Assembly (NCBI GenBank): GCA_024641985.1
Contig: JAHEBZ010000001.1
Coordinates: 202,056-266,055 of the forward strand
Length of the DNA: 64,000 bases
DNA from: Rhodoluna sp.
GTDB taxonomy: Bacteria; Actinomycetota; Actinomycetes; Actinomycetales; Microbacteriaceae
Direction: 5' to 3'
Position 1 is the first letter of the stretch, and each line of letters starts with the position of its first letter. Of the stretch, positions 10,018-18,750 are shown in pieces. The notes under the pieces were generated by a model. The model was not told the origin of the DNA, ran no database searches, and saw nothing but the letters and a program-made list of their open reading frames with translations. The position numbers and the translations under genes were made by a program.

Positions 10018-10638
10018 ATGGATTCTTCTTACTGGGACGCAAAATTCGACACCGACGACTACATCTACACAACCGTGGTGAATCGGTTTGTTAAAGAATA
10101 TTGCGAACCGCTGATCGCCGCCCAATCAAAGGGCAAAATGATCGATCTAGCCGGGGGAGAGGGCCGCAATGCGGTTTGGTTTAGCGAGCAGGGTTGGCAG
10201 TCAGAAAACATCGATTGGTCGCGCACCGCGTTGACCAAGTCGCTCAAACTTGCCGAAGATCGTGGGGTGTCACAGCTGCACTTTGCCCACGTGGCCGATG
10301 CCACCGGCTTCGAATCGGTGCTCACGCCCGTCGATATCGGGGTGGTCGCCTACCTTCAGGTTCCGCAGGCCGATTTGGCCGATGCGCTCGACACCCTCGT
10401 CGACAACATCCGTGTTGGTGGGCACCTGCTTGGCGTTTGGCACGCGCGCGAAAACCTTGGCGGCGGTTATGGCGGCCCGCAGAACCCCGATGTGCTGCCA
10501 ACCATTGAAAGCCTGAAAGAGATTTGCGCCGATTTGCCACTCGAGATTGAAGTTGTGACTAACCGTGAGGGCCAAGTGCAAACCAAGGATGGCCTAAAGC
10601 CTTCGATCACCGTGATTCTTTTGGCCAAACGCCTATAA
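10018..10638 (+). CDS. class I SAM-dependent methyltransferase
   Basis: 206 residues. Motif I reads MIDLAGGEGRNAVWFSEQGW (about residues 41-60), with the acidic end of strand 2 at ENIDWS and motif IV-like VDIGVVAYLQVP, typical of TehB-like or UbiE-like class I methyltransferases. The substrate is unknown. A reading from 9973 would add 15 residues that overlap the divergent rhodanese start, so ATG 10018, placed 6 bases after TACATT, is used. It stands alone between the rhodanese gene and leuB, 68 bases upstream of the latter. Confidence 0.85.
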   Translation: MDSSYWDAKFDTDDYIYTTVVNRFVKEYCEPLIAAQSKGKMIDLAGGEGRNAVWFSEQGWQSENIDWSRTALTKSLKLAEDRGVSQLHFAHVADATGFESVLTPVDIGVVAYLQVPQADLADALDTLVDNIRVGGHLLGVWHARENLGGGYGGPQNPDVLPTIESLKEICADLPLEIEVVTNREGQVQTKDGLKPSITVILLAKRL

Positions 10639-10706
10639 ACCGCCAAGATTCGAGTAGTGGTTGCGAGTAAAGTTGAGAGCAATCAATAGCGCTTGGGAGC
10701 ATCATC

Positions 10707-11744
10707 TTGACTCGTGAATACAAAATTGCAGTAATCGGCGGCGACGGCATTGGCCCCGAGGTTACCAACATCGCATTAGAGGCGATGAATCGAGCCACCC
10801 TTGGGTCTGGCGTAAGTTTCAAGACCACCGATTTTGACCTTGGCGCAAGGCGCTATTTGGCTACCGGCGAAACCCTCACCGATGCCGACATGGATGCCCT
10901 CAAGCAAAACGATGCGATTCTTTTGGGTGCCATCGGCGACCCTCGAGTTCCATCTGGTGTGCTTGAGCGTCAACTATTGCTTAAGCTGCGATTTTCATTT
11001 GACCACTATGTAAACCTTCGCCCAACCAAGCTCTACCCGGGTGTTGTAAGCCCACTGGCAGACCCGGGCAAGTTTGATTTTGTAGTGGTTCGAGAAGGCA
11101 CCGAAGGCCCTTATGTGGGCAACGGTGGCGCAATTCGTGTTGGCACGCCCGCCGAAGTTGCAAACGAGGTTTCGGTAAACACGGCTTTTGGCGTGGAGCG
11201 TTTGGTTCGCTATGCCTTCGAGTTGGCCTCAACTCGCGACCGCAAAAAAGTAACTTTGGTGCACAAGCACAATGTTTTGGTTCACGCCGGTTGGCTTTGG
11301 CAGCGCACGGTCAATAAGGTGGCCGAAGAGTTCCCCGGCATCACCCACGACTACCTCCACATCGATGCCGCAACCATTTTTATGGTCACCGACCCAGAGC
11401 GATTCGATGTGATCGTGACTGATAACCTATTCGGAGACATCATCACTGATCTAGCTGCAGCCATCGGCGGCGGCATTGGGCTCGGAGCCTCTGGAAACAT
11501 CAATCCAGACGGAACCTTCCCGAGTATGTTCGAACCGGTACATGGTTCGGCTCCTGACATTGCAGGCAAAAACCTTGCCGACCCAACCGCGGCCATTCTG
11601 TCGGCCGCACTGCTGCTCAACCACCTCAAAAACCCGGTTGCCGCAGCGCGCATCGAACATGCCGTGGCAGCCGACCTGGCCAGCCGAGGCACCAAAAAGC
11701 GTTCAACTACCGAGGTTGCCGAGAGCATCTTCGCTCTCCTATAA
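10707..11744 (+). CDS. leuB: 3-isopropylmalate dehydrogenase
   Basis: 345 residues; the actinobacterial-type short LeuB. It oxidatively decarboxylates 3-isopropylmalate in leucine synthesis. Visible: [10 protein letters not shown] at the N-terminus, the substrate/metal segment [10 protein letters not shown], the conserved [14 protein letters not shown], catalytic lysine region [11 protein letters not shown], the metal aspartates in [14 protein letters not shown], and the nucleotide loop [20 protein letters not shown]. The start is TTG 10707 with GGGAG 7 bases upstream; TAAAGT at 10668 is a possible -10. ilvE follows after 32 bases, probably co-transcribed. Confidence 0.96.
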   Translation: MTREYKIAVIGGDGIGPEVTNIALEAMNRATLGSGVSFKTTDFDLGARRYLATGETLTDADMDALKQNDAILLGAIGDPRVPSGVLERQLLLKLRFSFDHYVNLRPTKLYPGVVSPLADPGKFDFVVVREGTEGPYVGNGGAIRVGTPAEVANEVSVNTAFGVERLVRYAFELASTRDRKKVTLVHKHNVLVHAGWLWQRTVNKVAEEFPGITHDYLHIDAATIFMVTDPERFDVIVTDNLFGDIITDLAAAIGGGIGLGASGNINPDGTFPSMFEPVHGSAPDIAGKNLADPTAAILSAALLLNHLKNPVAAARIEHAVAADLASRGTKKRSTTEVAESIFALL

Positions 11745-11776
11745 ACCCATCCTAGGTTTCAAGAAAGAAGCAGATC

Positions 11777-12871
11777 ATGGCTGATCTAGAGTTCAAAATA
11801 ACGCGCAACTCAAACCCGCTGCCTGCAGCCGAGCGTCAGCAAATTCTTGATGCGCCGGTCTTTGGTGCAAACCTAACCGACCACCAGGTGGTTTGTGTCT
11901 GGGAGAAAGACAAGGGTTGGGTCTCTGCCGAGGTGCTTCCATACGGTCCAATAATGATGGATCCATCGGCGGCCGTTTTGCACTATGGCCAAGAGATCTT
12001 CGAGGGCATCAAGGCCTACCGCCACCAAGACGGATCAATCTGGACATTCCGCCCCGAAGCCAACGCTAAGCGCCTACAGCTTTCGGCTCATCGCATGGCT
12101 TTGCCTGAGGTGCCGGTTGAGCTCTTTGTTGAATCTTTGAAGCAGCTGATTGCTGTTGATGGAGCCTGGGTGCCAGAGCCAGTTAACGAAAAGACCCTAT
12201 ACATTCGACCGTTTGAAATTGCAGCCGAAAACTTTTTGGGTGTTCGTGCCGCTCACCGCGCCGAATACCGCGTAATCGCCTCTCCGGTTGGCCCATATTT
12301 CACCGGCGGCCTAAAGCCAGTGTCAATCTGGATTGCCCTCGATTCGTCTCGCGCCGGCAAGCACGGAACCGGCGAAGCCAAGACCGGTGGCAACTATGCC
12401 GCATCGCTATTGGCTCAAAATGAGGGCTACGAAAATGGCTGCTCTCAGGTAATGTTCCTCGATGCCGAATCGTCGACATACATCGAAGAGCTCGGTGGCA
12501 TGAACCTGTTCTTCGTTTATAAAGATGGCCACGTTGCCACTCCGTCACTCGATGGCACCATTCTTCGTGGAATCACTCGCGATTCGGTGTGCACCCTGAT
12601 TCGCGACCGTGGCATCAACCTTGAAGAGCGCAAAATTACCTTGGATGAAGTTCGCGCCGGAATCAACTCGGGAGAAATCGTTGAGGTGTTTGCCTGCGGC
12701 ACAGCCGCGGTTATCACGCCGATTGGTCAGTTCAAGAGCCGCGAGGAAACAATCGGTGCAGCCGATTCTGATGCCGGCGAGCTAACCGCCAGCCTGCGTG
12801 CCGAACTAACCGGAATTCAATATGGCACCGTTGCCGATCGCCACAACTGGCTCGTCAAGCTAGCCGACTAA
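11777..12871 (+). CDS. ilvE: branched-chain amino acid aminotransferase
   Basis: 364 residues, class IV PLP aminotransferase. It carries out the last step of valine, leucine and isoleucine synthesis with glutamate as donor. The PLP lysine lies in GEAKTGGNYAASLLAQ (about residue 205), and the ExxGxMN segment reads EELGGMNLFFV, both diagnostic for BCATs. It belongs to a run leuB-ilvE-FAH hydrolase; its TAA overlaps the next ATG (TAATG), so translation is coupled to the hydrolase. Confidence 0.96.
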   Translation: MADLEFKITRNSNPLPAAERQQILDAPVFGANLTDHQVVCVWEKDKGWVSAEVLPYGPIMMDPSAAVLHYGQEIFEGIKAYRHQDGSIWTFRPEANAKRLQLSAHRMALPEVPVELFVESLKQLIAVDGAWVPEPVNEKTLYIRPFEIAAENFLGVRAAHRAEYRVIASPVGPYFTGGLKPVSIWIALDSSRAGKHGTGEAKTGGNYAASLLAQNEGYENGCSQVMFLDAESSTYIEELGGMNLFFVYKDGHVATPSLDGTILRGITRDSVCTLIRDRGINLEERKITLDEVRAGINSGEIVEVFACGTAAVITPIGQFKSREETIGAADSDAGELTASLRAELTGIQYGTVADRHNWLVKLAD

Positions 12872-13626
12872 TGCGCGTTGCACGTTTCAGCCTGAACGGC
12901 GAACCTCGCTTTGGCATCGTTGATGGGCCAGAGCTAGTTGTGCTTGCCGGTCACCCGCTGGTCGCCGGCTACGAAACCACCGGCGAACGTGTGCCAATCA
13001 AAGAGGTCAAGTTGCTGGCGCCAAGCATTCCATCAAAGGTGGTTTGTGTTGGCAAAAACTATGCCGATCACGTTGCCGAGATGAACCTCTCAACCGAGGC
13101 CGAACCCACTCTGTTTTTGAAACCCTCGTCTTCGATTGTTGGCCCCGGCGATGCCATCATTTTGCCGCCGCAGAGCCAGCAGGTAGACCTCGAGGTTGAA
13201 TTGGCGATTGTGATGGGGCAGATCGCCAAAAACGTAACCGAGGCCGATGCCCTGAACTATGTTTGGGGCTACACCGTGGCCAACGATGTCACGGCTCGCG
13301 ATCTGCAGTTCAGCGACGACCAATGGGCTCGCTCAAAGTCTTTCGACAGCTTTTGCCCGCTTGGCCCATGGATCGAAACCGAATTTTTGCCCGAAGATCA
13401 GGTGCTCGAGAGCCGGGTCAACGGCGAGGTTCGGCAAAACTCGACCCTTACGCACATGCTTCACAATGTGCCCAAGATCATCAGCTACATCAGCCAAAAC
13501 ATGACCCTATTGCCTGGCGATGTTGTGCTAACCGGAACTCCCGCGGGAATTTCGCCGATTCGTTCCGGCGAAATTGTCGAGTGCGAAATCGAAGGCATCG
13601 GCACTCTGGTCAACCCGGTCGTTTAG
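12871..13626 (+). CDS. fumarylacetoacetate hydrolase-family protein
   Basis: 251 residues. The FAH fold metal site is clear: [11 protein letters not shown], the E-x-E motif in [11 protein letters not shown] (about residue 110), [10 protein letters not shown], and the C-terminal TGTPAGISP. Members cleave or decarboxylate oxo-acids (acylpyruvase, oxaloacetate decarboxylase). A FAH-family gene between the leu/ilv genes and gltX is a known actinobacterial arrangement, so a housekeeping role in disposing of keto-acid by-products is plausible but not shown. It overlaps ilvE by one base; gltX begins 11 bases later. Confidence 0.9.
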   Translation: MRVARFSLNGEPRFGIVDGPELVVLAGHPLVAGYETTGERVPIKEVKLLAPSIPSKVVCVGKNYADHVAEMNLSTEAEPTLFLKPSSSIVGPGDAIILPPQSQQVDLEVELAIVMGQIAKNVTEADALNYVWGYTVANDVTARDLQFSDDQWARSKSFDSFCPLGPWIETEFLPEDQVLESRVNGEVRQNSTLTHMLHNVPKIISYISQNMTLLPGDVVLTGTPAGISPIRSGEIVECEIEGIGTLVNPVV

Positions 13627-13629
13627 GCT
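13624..13629 (+). promoter_or_regulatory. possible -10 hexamer of gltX
   Basis: TAGGCT overlaps the stop codon of the preceding gene and lies 8 bases before ATG 13638, one base longer than the usual spacing here. It may give gltX its own leaderless or near-leaderless transcript. Confidence 0.4.
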
Positions 13630-13637
13630 TGAGCATT

Positions 13638-15152
13638 ATGTCTTCAGCAATCACAGCACCATTTTCAACAGCAACCGGCGCCGATGTTAAGGTGCGGTTT
13701 TGCCCGTCGCCAACCGGCACACCACACGTTGGTCTAATTCGCACAGCCCTATTCAACTGGGCTTATGCGCGCCACACCGGTGGTTCTTTTCTGTTTCGCA
13801 TCGAAGACACCGATGCCGAGCGCGACAGCGAAGAATCTTTCGACATGATTCTCGACGCCCTAGGCTGGCTTGGTTTGAACTGGGATGAAGGCGTAAACAT
13901 TGGTGGCCCGGCCGAACCATACCGCCAAAGCGAGCGCAGCCACATTTATCTCGATGTGATCGAAAAGCTCAAGGCTTCGGGCCACATCTATGAGAGTTTC
14001 TTGACCGGCGAAGAGCTCGATGAGCGCAACAAGGCCGCCGGCCGTGCGGTTCAGCTTGGCTACGACAACTCAGAGCGCGATCTATCCATCGAACAGCGCG
14101 ATGCCTACCGTGCCGAGGGCCGCAGCCCGGCGCTTCGCCTTCGAGTTCCTGAGGTCGACATCACCTTTACCGACTTGGTTCGCGGCGACATAACCTTTCC
14201 GGCTGGTTCGTTCCCCGACTTCGTAGTGGTTCGCCCAAACGGTCAGCCTCTCTACACGCTGGTTAACCCGGTTGACGATGCGCTGATGGGTGTTACCCAC
14301 GTGCTTCGCGGCGAAGACCTGTTGTCATCAACGCCTCGCCAAATTGCGCTTTACAACGCCATGTTTGAGGCTGGTATTACCAAGTTCATTCCGCAGTTTG
14401 GCCACCTGCCATATGTGATGGGTGAGGGCAACAAAAAGCTTTCCAAACGTGATCCAGAAGCAAATCTTTTTCACCACCGCGACAGAGGTTTTATTCCTGA
14501 GGGCCTACTCAACTATCTGGCCTTGCTTGGCTGGGGTTTGAGTGCCGATCAAGACATCTTTACGCTCGATGAGTTGGCCGCTGCGTTTGATGTTAAAAAC
14601 GTGAACCCCAACCCGGCTCGCTTTGACCTCAAGAAGGCCGAGTCGATCAATGCATCGCACATTCGCCTGCTTTCGGCCGATGAGTTCAAATCGCGACTAA
14701 TGCCATATTTGCAAAGTGCGGGCATTGTTGGCGCAGAACCGACCGCTGAGCAAAACGATATTCTTGCAGCGGCAGCACCGCTAATTCAAGAACGCCTTCA
14801 GGTGCTTAGCGAAGCACCGGCGCTGTTGGGTTTCTTATTTGTTAGCGGCGATCAAATTGTGATCGAAGATGATGCCAAGACCGGCATGCCCGAAAACGTT
14901 GTCGATGTTCTGAACGCTGCAATTGCTGCGCTCGAGCCGATTGCCGAGGCAAACTTTAAGACCGAACCGGTTCAAGCTGCGCTTCAGGCCGCACTGATTG
15001 AAGGTCTCGAGCTAAAGCCGCGCTTGGCCTTTGGCCCGCTTCGCACAGCAATTTCGGGCCGACGCATTTCGCCACCGCTATTTGAATCGATCGAAATTCT
15101 GGGCAAGGCCGAAACCCTCGCTCGACTTCAGGCGTTTGCTCAGACCGCCTAA
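13638..15152 (+). CDS. gltX: glutamyl-tRNA synthetase
   Basis: 504 residues, bacterial class I GluRS. The HIGH motif reads HVGL (residues 30-33, in [13 protein letters not shown]) and the KMSKS loop reads KLSKR (residues 267-271). The anticodon-binding helical domain fills the C-terminal third. A longer reading starting at 13263 would run over the preceding gene in another frame and its first 125 residues are not GluRS-like. In actinobacteria this enzyme also misacylates tRNA-Gln for later amidation by GatCAB, so the tRNA-Gln gene 43 bases downstream and tRNA-Glu about 3.5 kb away make functional sense. Confidence 0.96.
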   Translation: MSSAITAPFSTATGADVKVRFCPSPTGTPHVGLIRTALFNWAYARHTGGSFLFRIEDTDAERDSEESFDMILDALGWLGLNWDEGVNIGGPAEPYRQSERSHIYLDVIEKLKASGHIYESFLTGEELDERNKAAGRAVQLGYDNSERDLSIEQRDAYRAEGRSPALRLRVPEVDITFTDLVRGDITFPAGSFPDFVVVRPNGQPLYTLVNPVDDALMGVTHVLRGEDLLSSTPRQIALYNAMFEAGITKFIPQFGHLPYVMGEGNKKLSKRDPEANLFHHRDRGFIPEGLLNYLALLGWGLSADQDIFTLDELAAAFDVKNVNPNPARFDLKKAESINASHIRLLSADEFKSRLMPYLQSAGIVGAEPTAEQNDILAAAAPLIQERLQVLSEAPALLGFLFVSGDQIVIEDDAKTGMPENVVDVLNAAIAALEPIAEANFKTEPVQAALQAALIEGLELKPRLAFGPLRTAISGRRISPPLFESIEILGKAETLARLQAFAQTA

Positions 15153-15164
15153 CAAGGCTAAGAT
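15136..15164 (+). promoter_or_regulatory. promoter of tRNA-Gln
   Basis: -35 TTGCTC (15136-15141), 17-base spacer, -10 TAAGAT (15159-15164). Transcription would start near 15171, about 25 bases before the tRNA. The elements overlap the end of gltX. Confidence 0.45.
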
Positions 15165-15172
15165 TGAGAGTC

Positions 15173-15186
15173 GAGCCCTAGGGCTC
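15173..15186. other. 14-base perfect palindrome before tRNA-Gln
   Basis: GAGCCCTAGGGCTC lies at the predicted transcription start of tRNA-Gln. It could be a small 5' hairpin on the pre-tRNA or a protein site; no known regulator is assigned. Confidence 0.45.
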
Positions 15187-15195
15187 AAGCCATAT

Positions 15196-15267
15196 TGGGA
15201 TATGGTGTAATTGGCAACACGAGGGTTTCTGGTACCTTTGTTCTAGGTTCGAGTCCTGGTATCCCAG
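15196..15267 (+). tRNA. tRNA-Gln (anticodon CTG)
   Basis: Cloverleaf read by eye: acceptor TGGGATA/TATCCCA, D-arm GTGT/ACAC, anticodon stem AGGGT/ACCTT with loop TTCTGGT (anticodon CTG), T-arm CTAGG-TTCGAGT-CCTGG, discriminator G at 15267. No CCA is encoded. It decodes CAG. Confidence 0.95.
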
Positions 15268-15271
15268 CTTT

Positions 15272-15304
15272 GAAAACGGTCCGATTTATCGGGCCGTTTT
15301 CGCT
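15272..15304. terminator. terminator after tRNA-Gln
   Basis: GAAAACGGTCCGA / TCGGGCCGTTTTC with a TTTA loop and one G-U pair. Four A on one side and four T on the other let it serve both the tRNA and the converging minus-strand gene ending at 15317. Confidence 0.8.
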
Positions 15305-15316
15305 TTAACTGCTCTT

Positions 15317-15964
15317 CTAAACGGTTGTGCTCTGGCCAGGTTGCAAAAATTCAAAGCTGCCGCCGGCGGCCTCTGTTACGGCTTGAATTCGACCATTATT
15401 CATGGTGTGGCCAAGTTCACTCAGGTGCACATTGTGCGTGGCCATCGATCGTTTTGGCTTAACCGCCGCAACAAAATCCATCACTTCGCTAATTTTTAGC
15501 CAAGGTGCCGAAGAAGGGCAAGCCAATAGCTCAACCTCGCGGTCGGGTTGGGTGAAACTGTCGCCAGGGTAATACAGTTTCGAATTGATCATCACGCCAC
15601 AGTTTTGAATCAGTGGAATCGAACGGTGAATTTCGGCGTGCATATCGCCAAAGAACTCGAGGGTAAAGGCCCCAACCTCATAAAAATCGCCATGGTGAAC
15701 CGCCGTTGTGGCCAGGCCTGGTCTAGATTTTGCAAGTCGCTCTCGAACCTCGTCGGTGCCAAAAATCTTAACGTTCGGGTTTAGGGCAACAATGCGATCG
15801 AGCTGCTCTTCAAAGCAGTGATCATCGTGCATGTGGGTGAGCACAACGGCCGCAACATCGGCTTGGCCCTCGATTGGCCGGGTATAAACCCCCGGATCGA
15901 CAATCAGTTTGTCGCCATCTTGCTCTAGAACTAAGCAGGCGTGCTCGTATTTTGTGATCTGCAT
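15317..15964 (-). CDS. metallo-beta-lactamase-fold hydrolase (UlaG-like)
   Basis: 215 residues. The metal-binding motif HMHDDH (H44, H46, D48, H49) is intact, preceded by DPG and followed by distal histidine contexts GDMHAEIH and a late MATHNVH. The spacing fits the UlaG/beta-lactamase_2-like group of soluble MBL hydrolases rather than lactamases proper. The substrate is unknown. It converges on tRNA-Gln and is divergent from the P-type ATPase gene. No leaderless hexamer or clear ribosome site was found, so the start ATG 15964 rests on family length. Confidence 0.85.
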   Translation of the reverse strand: MQITKYEHACLVLEQDGDKLIVDPGVYTRPIEGQADVAAVVLTHMHDDHCFEEQLDRIVALNPNVKIFGTDEVRERLAKSRPGLATTAVHHGDFYEVGAFTLEFFGDMHAEIHRSIPLIQNCGVMINSKLYYPGDSFTQPDREVELLACPSSAPWLKISEVMDFVAAVKPKRSMATHNVHLSELGHTMNNGRIQAVTEAAGGSFEFLQPGQSTTV

Positions 15965-16006
15965 GCAATCATTCTGCCAACAATGTGCTGCCTAGGCAGT
16001 GGCGGC

Positions 16007-16012
16007 TAAGAT
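16007..16012 (+). promoter_or_regulatory. -10 hexamer of the P-type ATPase-like gene (leaderless)
   Basis: TAAGAT, 6 bases before GTG 16019; it favours that start over the in-frame TTG at 16013. Confidence 0.55.
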
Positions 16013-16018
16013 TTGAGG

Positions 16019-17635
16019 GTGCTAGACGACATCGAAGAGCTATTCACCGGGGCAATTGAGCTGCCCGATGAAGGCGCTAGCCAGAGCCATAAGGGCAGGC
16101 GCGCGGCCGAGATTCAAACCGAACTGGCAAATTCGCACTTTCTGACCAGAGTGCAAAACATTTGGTATCTGCGCACAGCAGGAATTCTGATTTTTGTAGG
16201 TTTTGGCATTGTTCAAAACCTCTCGGGCGCTATCAACAATTCAACTCGCGACATGACCGGTTTTTGGTGGCAATTGGGCATCATGGCGGTCGTTCTTGGT
16301 GCTAGCGCCTGGTTTGAACCCAGGCTTTTGGCGGCGGTGCAGCTGCCATTTTCGGGGCGCAAACTTGAAGAGCATGTAGCCGAGGCCCTGGCGAATGCCG
16401 AAAATCAAAAGTCTGCGATTCAAACTCGAGCCGAGCGAGCCGCCGGGCCGATTTATTTCATTGCGGTGGCAATCGCCTTGGCTGTCACTGGCATCAGCCT
16501 GCTCGTGGGTGCTGCATCGATCACCGAAAACGTGATGCGCTTCAGCGCGGTTTTGCTTGTGATTAGCCCGGCGGCATTTTCGCTAGCTGTGGGCTTGATT
16601 AGCGAAACTGCACTTGGCCGCTTGGCCGGCGCCGGAACCTTGGTTAAAAACCGGGCAGCGTTTGAGGCTCTGGCCAACATCGATGTTGTTGTTTTTGACA
16701 AAACCGGCACACTAACCACCGACGAGCGCACATTTGTGTCGGCACTTTTAGCCCATGGCTCAAACCTCGAGTCGACCGAAGATCTGATCACTATCGCGGC
16801 TGCGCTAGAGACGCCATCGCAGCACTCACTTGGCAAGGCAATCGTTGCAGAGGCAGGCAGACGAGGTCTCAATTTGCCCACAGTGGTTGATTTTAGAACC
16901 ATACCTGGGCAGGGCGTTACCGGTCTGCTCGACAACACCACCGTAATTCTGGGTGGCCCGATCTTGCTTACCTCTCGCAACATCGAGATCGATGTAACCG
17001 ATCTGGTGCGAGCCGACGCAGCAAATCAAAATGGCAACACCGTTTTGTTTTTGGTGCGCGAAGGTGTGCTGTTGGGCACCATCGAAATTGCCGATGTGCT
17101 TCGACCTACCGCCAAGAAGGCCATATTTGGCTTGCAGCTGTTGCGCAAGCGCGTGGCTCTGCTAACTGCCGATGCAACCGGTGTTGCGGCCAAGTTGGCC
17201 CGCGAGCTAGAAATAGCTGAGGTAATTGCCGAGGTATTGCCGCATCAAAAGGCATCCGCGATCGAATCGCTGCAAGCCGACTCTTCAAGGGTGGCAATGG
17301 TTGGCAATGCTCGAGAAGATGCTTTGGCCTTAGCGGCAGCAGACGTTTCGATCGCCATCGACGCAACCCTAGAAGACCTAGAGACAGAGAACGACATCTT
17401 GGTTAACGGGCAAGACCCGGTTGCGGTTGCCAACCTTGTAAAACTGGCGACCAGGGCAAAAAAGATGACCACTCAAAACGTTGTGGTTGCCTTTGCGGCA
17501 AACATCGGAGGAGTTATGTTGGCTTCGGGGCTGCTTGCACCGATCGGAATCAGTTTGAACCCGGCTACAGCCGTTGCGATTTCTTGCCTGTCATCGATGT
17601 TTGTGATCAATAACGCCAGATTGCTGCGTCGCTAA
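16019..17635 (+). CDS. eroded P-type (HAD-IC) ATPase-like membrane protein
   Basis: 538 residues, well below the 640-800 usual for heavy-metal P1B ATPases. The phosphorylation motif DKTGTLT is intact (D227). The others are altered: after the membrane segments about 50-70 and 85-105 there is no room for an actuator domain and no TGE; the membrane CPC becomes SPA (183-185); the N-domain HP becomes HS (269-270); TGDN becomes TADA; the hinge GDGxND becomes GNARED (429-434). At least six hydrophobic segments remain. It could phosphorylate but not complete a normal transport cycle, so it may be a pseudo-transporter or regulator. The DGK-family gene follows after 3 bases. Confidence 0.8.
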   Translation: MLDDIEELFTGAIELPDEGASQSHKGRRAAEIQTELANSHFLTRVQNIWYLRTAGILIFVGFGIVQNLSGAINNSTRDMTGFWWQLGIMAVVLGASAWFEPRLLAAVQLPFSGRKLEEHVAEALANAENQKSAIQTRAERAAGPIYFIAVAIALAVTGISLLVGAASITENVMRFSAVLLVISPAAFSLAVGLISETALGRLAGAGTLVKNRAAFEALANIDVVVFDKTGTLTTDERTFVSALLAHGSNLESTEDLITIAAALETPSQHSLGKAIVAEAGRRGLNLPTVVDFRTIPGQGVTGLLDNTTVILGGPILLTSRNIEIDVTDLVRADAANQNGNTVLFLVREGVLLGTIEIADVLRPTAKKAIFGLQLLRKRVALLTADATGVAAKLARELEIAEVIAEVLPHQKASAIESLQADSSRVAMVGNAREDALALAAADVSIAIDATLEDLETENDILVNGQDPVAVANLVKLATRAKKMTTQNVVVAFAANIGGVMLASGLLAPIGISLNPATAVAISCLSSMFVINNARLLRR

Positions 17636-17638
17636 GTT

Positions 17639-18529
17639 ATGCGACTCGGAATAATAGTTAACCCCACCGCCGGCGGTGGCGCGGCGAAAGAGGCTGGCCG
17701 CCAGGCAATCGAAGTGTTTGAGAGTGCCGACCTGACGCCAATCGACCTCTCAGGCAACAGTTTGGCAGCGGCTAGGTTGAACGCCGAGGTTGCCATATCG
17801 GCTAATCAAATCGATGGGCTCGTTGTTGTTGGTGGCGACGGCATCATGCACCTTGGCGTGAACCTTTGTGCCGGCACCGACCTGCCGCTGGGCCTGATTG
17901 CTGCTGGCACCGGAAACGATGCGGCGCGAACACTTGAAATGCCGGTTGGTGATGCCGTGGCTGCAGCCAACCTAATTGTCAGCACGTTGGCCTCGCCACG
18001 CAGGGTAGACGCTGTGAAAGCCCGCACAACCGCCGGGTCATTCTGGTTCATCGGCAGCATTTCGGCCGGTTTCGATGCTTTGGTGGCCAGGCGCGCCTAC
18101 CGCATGAAGTGGCCCAAAGGCCCGGCCAAATACACCATCGCCATGCTGCTCGAATTGGCCTCATTTAAGTCGATTCATTTCGATGCCGTAATTGATGGAA
18201 CTCTTCGAAGTTTTGATGCCATGCTGTGCGCGGCTTGCAACACCAAGGGGTTTGGCGGAGGTTTGCTGGTTGCTCCAGATGCTCAGGTAGACGATGGTTT
18301 GCTAGATCTTTTCATCGTGCACAAAATTAGCCGGCTCGAGCTGATCAAGGTCTATCCGAAGGCCTACACGGGTGCACACATTGGTCACCCGGCGGTCGAA
18401 ATTGTGCGGGCTAGCAAAGTGCAGCTAACCTCGGGGGCGATGCCCGCGTTTGCCGATGGTGAATCTGTCGGAAGTTCGCCAATCGAGGCCGAGGTTGTTG
18501 CCGGCGCATTGCGCATGTTTTGCAAATAA
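17639..18529 (+). CDS. diacylglycerol kinase-family lipid kinase
   Basis: 296 residues of the YegS/DgkB type. Seen: NPTAGGG (residues 8-14), nucleotide-binding VVVGGDGIMHLGVN (GGDG near residue 63), and AAGTGNDAARTL. The C-terminal beta-sandwich contains DDGLLDLFIV and FADGES, also typical. Substrates in the family are diacylglycerol, sphingoid lipids or related prenyl lipids. It lies 3 bases after the P-type ATPase-like gene, so they are co-transcribed. Actinobacteria use such kinases to recycle diacylglycerol, but the exact lipid here is inference. Confidence 0.9.
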   Translation: MRLGIIVNPTAGGGAAKEAGRQAIEVFESADLTPIDLSGNSLAAARLNAEVAISANQIDGLVVVGGDGIMHLGVNLCAGTDLPLGLIAAGTGNDAARTLEMPVGDAVAAANLIVSTLASPRRVDAVKARTTAGSFWFIGSISAGFDALVARRAYRMKWPKGPAKYTIAMLLELASFKSIHFDAVIDGTLRSFDAMLCAACNTKGFGGGLLVAPDAQVDDGLLDLFIVHKISRLELIKVYPKAYTGAHIGHPAVEIVRASKVQLTSGAMPAFADGESVGSSPIEAEVVAGALRMFCK

Positions 18530-18560
18530 GCTGCCACCACTAAACCCAGGCCCAAGGGCA

Positions 18561-18608
18561 ACCAGCGGCAGAGCCCCAAAGCCGACTAGCGGCAAGGCGC
18601 CAAATGTG
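18561..18608 (+). repeat. two imperfect 24-base direct repeats upstream of tRNA-Glu
   Basis: Copies at 18561-18584 and 18585-18608 share ACYAGCGGCA and a CCAAA block. They sit between the DGK-family gene and the tRNA, just before a CATAAT -10-like hexamer at 18610. Confidence 0.5.
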
Positions 18609-18609
18609 G

Positions 18610-18615
18610 CATAAT
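18610..18615 (+). promoter_or_regulatory. possible -10 of tRNA-Glu
   Basis: CATAAT, 18 bases before the tRNA 5' end. I see no convincing -35 at the right distance; the repeat region takes that place. Confidence 0.35.
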
Positions 18616-18633
18616 CGAGAGGTTGCAAAAAAC

Positions 18634-18706
18634 GGTCCCATCGTTTAGCGGCCTAGGACACCGCCCTCTCACGGCGGCAGCAGGGGTTCAAATCCCCTTG
18701 GGATCA
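18634..18706 (+). tRNA. tRNA-Glu (anticodon CTC)
   Basis: Acceptor GGTCCCA/TGGGATC (one G-U), D-arm with TTTAGCGGCCTAGGA, anticodon stem CCGCC/GGCGG with loop CTCTCAC (anticodon CTC), T-arm GGGG-TTCAAAT-CCCC, discriminator A. 73 bases, no CCA encoded. It decodes GAG. Confidence 0.95.
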
Positions 18707-18711
18707 CAATC

Positions 18712-18750
18712 CTCCCCATCGATGACTTGTCTCGGTGGGGAGTTTTATTT
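18712..18750 (+). terminator. terminator after tRNA-Glu
   Basis: An 11-base stem CTCCCCATCGA / TCGGTGGGGAG with one G-U pair, 9-base loop, then TTTT. It abuts the stop codon of the converging MFS gene. Confidence 0.8.

Noticed and set aside
13263-13637. 125-residue N-terminal extension of GltX
   Set aside because: It is the FAH-hydrolase gene read in another frame; its sequence is Arg-rich and unlike GluRS, and ATG 13638 precedes the HVGL motif at normal distance.
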